The notes below the pieces were generated by a model that made no database searches, was not told the DNA's origin, and worked only from the letters and a program-made list of their open reading frames with translations. Shown piece after piece: positions 59,777 to 64,000 of a stretch of DNA of 64,000 nucleotides. This DNA is from Streptomyces sp. CB02959. Its GTDB lineage: Bacteria; Actinomycetota; Actinomycetes; Streptomycetales; Streptomycetaceae. The stretch spans positions 96,514-160,513 of the forward strand of contig NZ_NNBP01000013.1 in assembly GCF_002803155.1 (NCBI RefSeq), read 5' to 3'. Every line of letters begins with the position of its first letter. Position 1 is the stretch's first letter. Made by a program: the position numbers and the translations under genes.

Positions 59777-60661
59777 TCACGGGCCCGGCGACGGGTCGGG
59801 CTCGGCGTCGGTGAGCATGCCCGTGCGCAGCCGGCTCAACGTCCGGTTCAGCAGACGGGAGACATGCATCTGCGACACGCCGAGTTCGGCCCCGATCTGC
59901 GACTGGGTCATCTCCTGGCCGAAGCGGAGCTCGATGATGCGCCGTTCGCGGTCGTCGAGCCGCTGCAGCAGCGGCGCGAGGGCGTGGAGGTCCTCGACGG
60001 TCTCCAGGGCGGGGTCGTCCGCGCCGAGGACCTCGGTCAGCGCGCGCCGCTGGTCGAGCGGATCGGGGTCGACCGGGGTGTCCAGGGAATCCGCGGAGTA
60101 GCCGTTGGCCGCGACGAGGCCCTCGATCACCTCCTCCTCCGGCAGCCCGAGGTGCGCCGAGAGTTCCGCGACGGTGGGGTCGCGGTCCAGCGCCGTGTGC
60201 AACTGCTCCTTGGCCTTGGCGAGTTGGGTGCGCAACTCCTGCAACCTGCGCGGCACGTGCACCGCCCAGCCGGTGTCCCGGAAGAACCGCTTGATCTCAC
60301 CGAGGATGTAGGGCACGGCGAAGGTGGAGAACTCCACCTCGCGGGAGAGGTCGAAGCGGTCGATGGCCTTGATCAGCCCAATGGTGCCGACCTGGACGAT
60401 GTCCTCCATGTCGTCGCCGCGATGGCGGTAGCGGCGGGCGACGTAACGCACCATCGACATGTTCATCTCGATCAGCGTGTTCCGTGCGTACTGGTACGCA
60501 CGGGTGCCCTCTTCGAGCTCGCGCAGCCGGACGAAGAACTGCTTGGACAGCTCGCGGGCGTCCCGGGGCGCCACCGCACGCGGGTGCCTGACCTCCGGGA
60601 GACCGCCGTCGCGTTCCGTGGTGCGCGCCGGGGCCGCGGTGCTGTTCACGACGATGGTCAT
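59777..60661 (-). CDS. SigB/SigF-type RNA polymerase sigma factor
   Basis: 294 residues with regions 2 to 4: LIEMNMSMVRYVARRYRHRG, DDMEDIVQVGTIGLIKAIDR, FDLSREVEFSTFAVPYILGE (2.2-2.4), RRLQELRTQLAKAKEQLH (3), DDRERRIIELRFGQEMTQSQ, IGAELGVSQMHVSRLLNRTL (4.2). The GEIKRFFRDTGWAVHVPRR motif is typical of stress/sporulation group-3 sigmas. ATG 60661 has GGAGGGAGG upstream. The 197-base gap from the RsbW-like gene suggests its own, possibly autoregulated, promoter. Expected to direct a stress or developmental regulon when freed from the anti-sigma. Confidence 0.94.
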   Translation of the reverse strand: MTIVVNSTAAPARTTERDGGLPEVRHPRAVAPRDARELSKQFFVRLRELEEGTRAYQYARNTLIEMNMSMVRYVARRYRHRGDDMEDIVQVGTIGLIKAIDRFDLSREVEFSTFAVPYILGEIKRFFRDTGWAVHVPRRLQELRTQLAKAKEQLHTALDRDPTVAELSAHLGLPEEEVIEGLVAANGYSADSLDTPVDPDPLDQRRALTEVLGADDPALETVEDLHALAPLLQRLDDRERRIIELRFGQEMTQSQIGAELGVSQMHVSRLLNRTLSRLRTGMLTDAEPDPSPGP

Positions 60662-60858
60662 CACGCCTCCCTCCGTGCCCGACTCCCGCGGGCACCTGTG
60701 CCGGCGCCTACCCGGCTCGGGCCGGGGCATGCGTATCCGGTGCGAATCCCACCGCTGCGGGGGACCGGTCACCGGTGGTCATCGGCGGTCACCGGCCGGG
60801 GCATCCCAGGAAGGCGAAAGCAGGGACCGTCACTCGGGCCGCGCGCCCCCACGGCACC

Positions 60859-61230
60859 TCATCCGAGGCGCAGTGCGACGTGGATGCCCTTGCCGAGCGC
60901 CGTCGGCGTGATGGCGACGGACGTGGCGAGTCGGCGGACCAGCGACCAGCCGTAGCCGCCGATCCGGCCGTTCCGGTCGTCGGGCGGGACGAACGGGTGG
61001 ACCGGGCTGGCGTCCTCGACGGTCACCTCCAGCCGATCGCCGCGGATCCGCGCGGTGAAGCCGGTGACCCCGCCGGCGTGCCGCAGGGCGTTGGTGACCA
61101 GTTCCGAGGTGATCAACAGGGCGTCGGCCACCACCAGGTCGTCGATCTGCCGGTGACAGGAGTGCAGCAAGGTGAGCACGCGGTCGCGCGCTTCGCCTGA
61201 GGTAGCGGGAAGTTCCGCTGTGAGAGCCAC
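60859..61230 (-). CDS. RsbW-like anti-sigma factor / ATP-binding kinase
   Basis: 123 residues with HATPase_c motifs: ITSELVTNALRHAGG (N box), VEDASPVHPFVPPDDRNGRI (G1), GGYGWSLVRRLATSVA (G2), GKGIHVALRL. Family members bind and inhibit the sigma factor, and phosphorylate a Ser of the STAS antagonist. Located between the STAS and sigma genes, as in classical partner-switch operons. Gaps of 127 and 197 bases on either side. Confidence 0.9.
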   Translation of the reverse strand: MALTAELPATSGEARDRVLTLLHSCHRQIDDLVVADALLITSELVTNALRHAGGVTGFTARIRGDRLEVTVEDASPVHPFVPPDDRNGRIGGYGWSLVRRLATSVAITPTALGKGIHVALRLG

Positions 61231-61357
61231 CGTTCACCTCCCTGGTGGTGCGGGATCCGGCCTCGGGTGTGCGCCTACCCGCCGTACTGCGAATCGTGCA
61301 TCAGGAGGTCACTCTGCCACACCGCCGGAGCACGCCCGGGCCGTTCCCGGCTTCGTC

Positions 61358-61723
61358 TCAGTGCAGGGGGAGCCGGGGCGGGACCGGGGGAGCGGTGAGA
61401 TGCTCCAGCGTGCCGGTCACGGTCAGCAGCCGGTCTAGGGCGGGCGGGCGCTCCTCCAAGTGCAGCCGCACCCCCAGCGTGCTGGTGCGGCGGTGGACCA
61501 TCAGCAGCGCCGACAGGCCCATGGAGTCGCACAGCGCCAGCCCACCGCAGTCCACGTGCAGGGACCGCAGGCCCGCGTGGGCGGTGAGCTGCTCGGCCAC
61601 GGCGTCCTGGAACTCGGGGGCGCTGTCGACGTCGAGTTCGCCCCGCACCGTGATCTTGAGCGCGTCGGGGCCGATGAGAGTCGAGGAGAGGCGAAGTATC
61701 CGGGCGGGCGGTGCGTCGGTCAT
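61358..61723 (-). CDS. STAS-domain anti-sigma factor antagonist
   Basis: 121 residues: LKITVRGELDVDSAPEFQDA, LTAHAGLRSLHVDCGGLALC, DSMGLSALLMVHRRTSTLGV. The conserved phospho-Ser motif appears as CDSMGLSALL (Asp-Ser). Dephosphorylated protein should bind the RsbW-like factor and release sigma. Overlaps the B12-binding gene by ATGA. Confidence 0.92.
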   Translation of the reverse strand: MTDAPPARILRLSSTLIGPDALKITVRGELDVDSAPEFQDAVAEQLTAHAGLRSLHVDCGGLALCDSMGLSALLMVHRRTSTLGVRLHLEERPPALDRLLTVTGTLEHLTAPPVPPRLPLH

Positions 61724-62841
61724 GCGGGCTTTCCGGGGTCGTTCCGTTCGGGGTCGGGCCGGCCGGGAGCGTGCAGCGCCTCGGAGAGGGCCTGCCGGCT
61801 GCGGGAGATCAGACCCGCCGCCCGGGGGAAGTCCCGGAGCCCGTGCTCCAGGAGGTCGAGGGCGGGCAGCAGCGATACGGGAGGTACCGCGCGGGCGTGC
61901 AGGACGTCCGCCGTCCAGACCAGGAAGCCGCTGAAGACCTCGCTGTCGTCGGTGTAGAGGGCGGCGCCGAGGAATTCCACGATGTGGGCGATGTCCTGGG
62001 CGGTGTGGTCCCGCTGGCGGTCGTCGTAGTCCCGGACGGCGGGGAAGCGGGACTCCAGGCCCGCCAGCACGTCCCGCACCAACTGCCGGGCGCTCCCGGC
62101 GACCAGCGTGTATTCCTGGTCCGCCAGGTGCGGCAGGTCGTCGAGCACCTGGTGGTCCGATGCCCGGCGGGCCAGGGGGCGCCGCAGCCGCTCGGCGGCC
62201 TGCCGGGCGTCCGGTGCCCAGGCATCGGCACCCAACTGGTGGGCGTGGCGGCCGTCGCTCCCGAAGACCGCGCCGCCCACCAGCACCGGGACACCGGTGG
62301 CCTGACAGGCGGTGAGGGTGGCGTGCGCGGTGGGCAGCCGGGTGACCAGGGAACCGGACAGCGCCACCAGATCGGGGTTGGTGAGGTGGAGGTGGGCGAT
62401 CAGATGCGGGGCCGGTACCTGCGCGCCCAGGTAGTCGACCCGCCAGCCGCGCAGCCGGAGCACCTCGGCCAACAGCCGGGCGGGCAGCGCGTGCCACTCG
62501 CCGTCCACGCAGGCCACGGTCACCCGGCCGCGCTCCGGTTGTGCGGGGGCGGCATCCGGATGCTGCGCGAGCATGGCGATGACGCGGTCGTTGATCGCGG
62601 TGGCGGCGTGCTCCTGCGCCACGGTCAGCCGGTTCGCGGCCCACTCCACGCCGACCTTCCGCTGGACGCGGCCGATGACGTCCAGCAGCAGGGTCTCCGC
62701 GGGTACGCCATCGGCCAGGGCGGCACGGGCGCCGGCGGCGTGTTCGTCACCGCTGCGGACCGCCTGCCACAACCGGTCGGCGTGCCGGGCGACTTCGTCT
62801 CCGGTCGTCGCCGGGGGCGGGACTGTCGAGGACGTCGTCAT
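61720..62841 (-). CDS. cobalamin (B12)-binding domain protein of the partner-switch operon
   Basis: 373 residues. Middle: a helical B12-cap followed by a Rossmann B12-binding domain (RKVGVEWAANRLTVAQEHAA, VACVDGEWHALPARLLAEVL, WRVDYLGAQVPAPHLIAHLH, VALSGSLVTRLPTAHATLTA, VPVLVGGAVFGSDGRHAHQL). The EH in VAQEHAAT is typical of photoreceptor/sensor-type B12 domains. C-terminal ~120 residues are helical (DIAHIVEFLGAALYTDDSEV). Coupled on both sides (ATGA), it should be a sensor or scaffold feeding the sigma switch, perhaps sensing light through adenosyl-B12 or cobalamin status; this is inferred. Confidence 0.87.
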   Translation of the reverse strand: MTTSSTVPPPATTGDEVARHADRLWQAVRSGDEHAAGARAALADGVPAETLLLDVIGRVQRKVGVEWAANRLTVAQEHAATAINDRVIAMLAQHPDAAPAQPERGRVTVACVDGEWHALPARLLAEVLRLRGWRVDYLGAQVPAPHLIAHLHLTNPDLVALSGSLVTRLPTAHATLTACQATGVPVLVGGAVFGSDGRHAHQLGADAWAPDARQAAERLRRPLARRASDHQVLDDLPHLADQEYTLVAGSARQLVRDVLAGLESRFPAVRDYDDRQRDHTAQDIAHIVEFLGAALYTDDSEVFSGFLVWTADVLHARAVPPVSLLPALDLLEHGLRDFPRAAGLISRSRQALSEALHAPGRPDPERNDPGKPA

Positions 62842-64000
62842 GCACCGGGTCCGTCCGTCGGGGGAGCGTCGGCCGTGGGGGAGGGAGCGCCTCGGGGCGC
62901 GGTGACGGTGACCACGGCCATGTCGTCGTGCTTGTTCGGACCGACCCACTCGGCGGCGAGCATCTGGACGTGTTCGGCCACCGCCTCGGCGGGCATCCCC
63001 GCGCAGTGGGCGAGGGCCCGCCGCAGCCGCGCGTCGCCGAAGAGTTCGTCGCCCAGCGGGCCGCCTCTGGACTCGGTGATGCCGTCGGTGAACAGCACCA
63101 GGGACTCACCTGGGGCGAGGGTGAGCGGGGCGGTCACCGCATTGATCTCCGGCAGGACGCCGACGAGGTTGCCGAGGGTCTCGGCCTCCGCCACCCGGCC
63201 GTCCGCGCGGACGACCAGCGGAGCGGGGTGCCCGGCGCAGGTCACCCGCAGCTCCACCCGGTCCGCGCGGCGGCGTGCCGAGGCGACGACGAGCGTCGCG
63301 AACCGGGTGTGATGGGAGCTGAGCAGTGCGCCGTTGAGCAGCCGGAGCATCCGGACGTGGTCCCCGGCCATCGGCAGCAGCGCGTGCAGGGTGTTGCGGA
63401 TCTTGCCGGTGAGCACCGCGGCGTCCAGCCCCTTGCCGCACACGTCGCCCAGCACCACCAGGGACTCGTCCCCGGACACCGCGGCCGGGTGGATGTCGTA
63501 GAAGTCGCCGCCGACCCGCTCGCCGTCCTTGGCCGCACGGTAGCGGGCCGCGAACTCGATCCCGTCGACCTGGCCGACGCGCGGAGGCAGCAGGTCGCGC
63601 ATCAACGTCTCGGTGATGTGGGCCTGTTCCGCGTAGAGCCGGGCCGCGGACATCGCCGCCCCGGCCCGCGCCGCGAACAGCCGGGCGAAGACCTCCTCGC
63701 TCTCGCTGAACGCGGCGTGCTGGGCGCGCCTGAGCAGGACCAGCGCGCCGGCCGGGACACCGTGGCCGGGCAGCGGGGTGACCACCATCGCCCCCACCGG
63801 CCCGAAGCCCTCGGGCACCAGCCACTCCGGTGCCGCCGCCGGATCGATCCACCGGGAGGCCACCGGCGGAAAACCCTGCAGGGCCTCCGCGAGGCCGGGG
63901 GCCATCTCCGGTGTGACGCCGGTCAGTTGGCGGGCGGACGTCCCGGTGGCGTCGGCGGACACCATCGGCAGTACCCGCCCGCGCGGGGGCGCGATGACGA
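62838..64000 (-). CDS. SpoIIE/PP2C-type phosphatase with GAF domain, 5' end outside window
   Basis: At least 387 residues; coding continues through the window edge (VIAPPRGRVLPMVSAD reads in frame before the ATG at 63965), so the start is not seen. GAF-like part: VASRWIDPAAAPEWLVPEGF, VVTPLPGHGVPAGALVLLRR. Phosphatase part: DLLPPRVGQVDGIEFAARYR, RVGGDFYDIHPAAVSGDESL (metal-binding GGDFYD), VVLGDVCGKGLDAAVLTGKI, LVLFTDGITESRG, PNKHDDMAVVTVTAPRG. It should dephosphorylate the STAS protein and so activate the sigma factor. Overlaps the B12 gene by ATGA. Confidence 0.92.
   Translation of the reverse strand, partial: VIAPPRGRVLPMVSADATGTSARQLTGVTPEMAPGLAEALQGFPPVASRWIDPAAAPEWLVPEGFGPVGAMVVTPLPGHGVPAGALVLLRRAQHAAFSESEEVFARLFAARAGAAMSAARLYAEQAHITETLMRDLLPPRVGQVDGIEFAARYRAAKDGERVGGDFYDIHPAAVSGDESLVVLGDVCGKGLDAAVLTGKIRNTLHALLPMAGDHVRMLRLLNGALLSSHHTRFATLVVASARRRADRVELRVTCAGHPAPLVVRADGRVAEAETLGNLVGVLPEINAVTAPLTLAPGESLVLFTDGITESRGGPLGDELFGDARLRRALAHCAGMPAEAVAEHVQMLAAEWVGPNKHDDMAVVTVTAPRGAPSPTADAPPTDGPGA

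Overview
The window is high-GC actinobacterial DNA, almost certainly Streptomyces or a close relative. Evidence: pervasive G/C third positions, GTG starts, ATGA/GTGA-coupled operons, rare TTA (bldA-type) codons, SigB/SigF-type partner-switching genes, a Streptomyces-type blaL/blaA/blaB locus, a rifamycin-associated element, and many streptomycete IS and conjugative-element remnants. No rRNA, tRNA or CRISPR array was seen.

Layout. 1-14.4 kb is mostly intact: a coupled acyl-CoA dehydrogenase pair (the first cut by the window edge); a rifamycin phosphotransferase behind a RAE promoter; a GNAT enzyme; a DUF4344-like metallopeptidase lipoprotein; a TetR regulator divergent from a probably leaderless, TTA-containing methyltransferase; an SDR remnant invaded by an 8-bp tandem repeat; and a two-component system divergent from a lipoprotein/adaptor/ABC ATPase/permease operon.

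14.4-53.5 kb is a scarred accessory zone. It holds a ~7.25 kb element with three tyrosine recombinases plus a TnpC-like protein, whose ends and empty target site can be reconstructed. It also holds a second, decayed Tn554-like set, an IS630-like element carrying a hydrolase and flanked by TA, and fragments of IS110, IS21-like, IS605/TnpB, IS5-like and serine-recombinase elements. Broken genes include Ku, HNH, MFS, SnoaL, HAD and AAA kinase. Between them sit apparently intact cargo genes: GH27 alpha-galactosidase with lectin domain, a RelE/ParE-like toxin-antitoxin pair, an S9 peptidase, the beta-lactamase locus, a lamin-tail secreted protein, a secreted phosphoesterase and a PQQ-propeller Ser/Thr kinase.

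53.5-64 kb is ordered again: a GNAT enzyme; a four-gene minus-strand group with an unusual shared glycine-rich motif; a TTA-containing macrolide-type glycosyltransferase; and, reading leftwards from the window end, a stress-type partner-switching cluster (SpoIIE phosphatase, B12-binding protein, STAS antagonist, RsbW-like kinase, sigma factor). The first three are ATGA-coupled. This cluster is a self-contained signalling route from phosphatase to sigma factor, with a cobalamin-binding protein in the middle.

All calls come from reading the sequence and from family knowledge; no database search was run.
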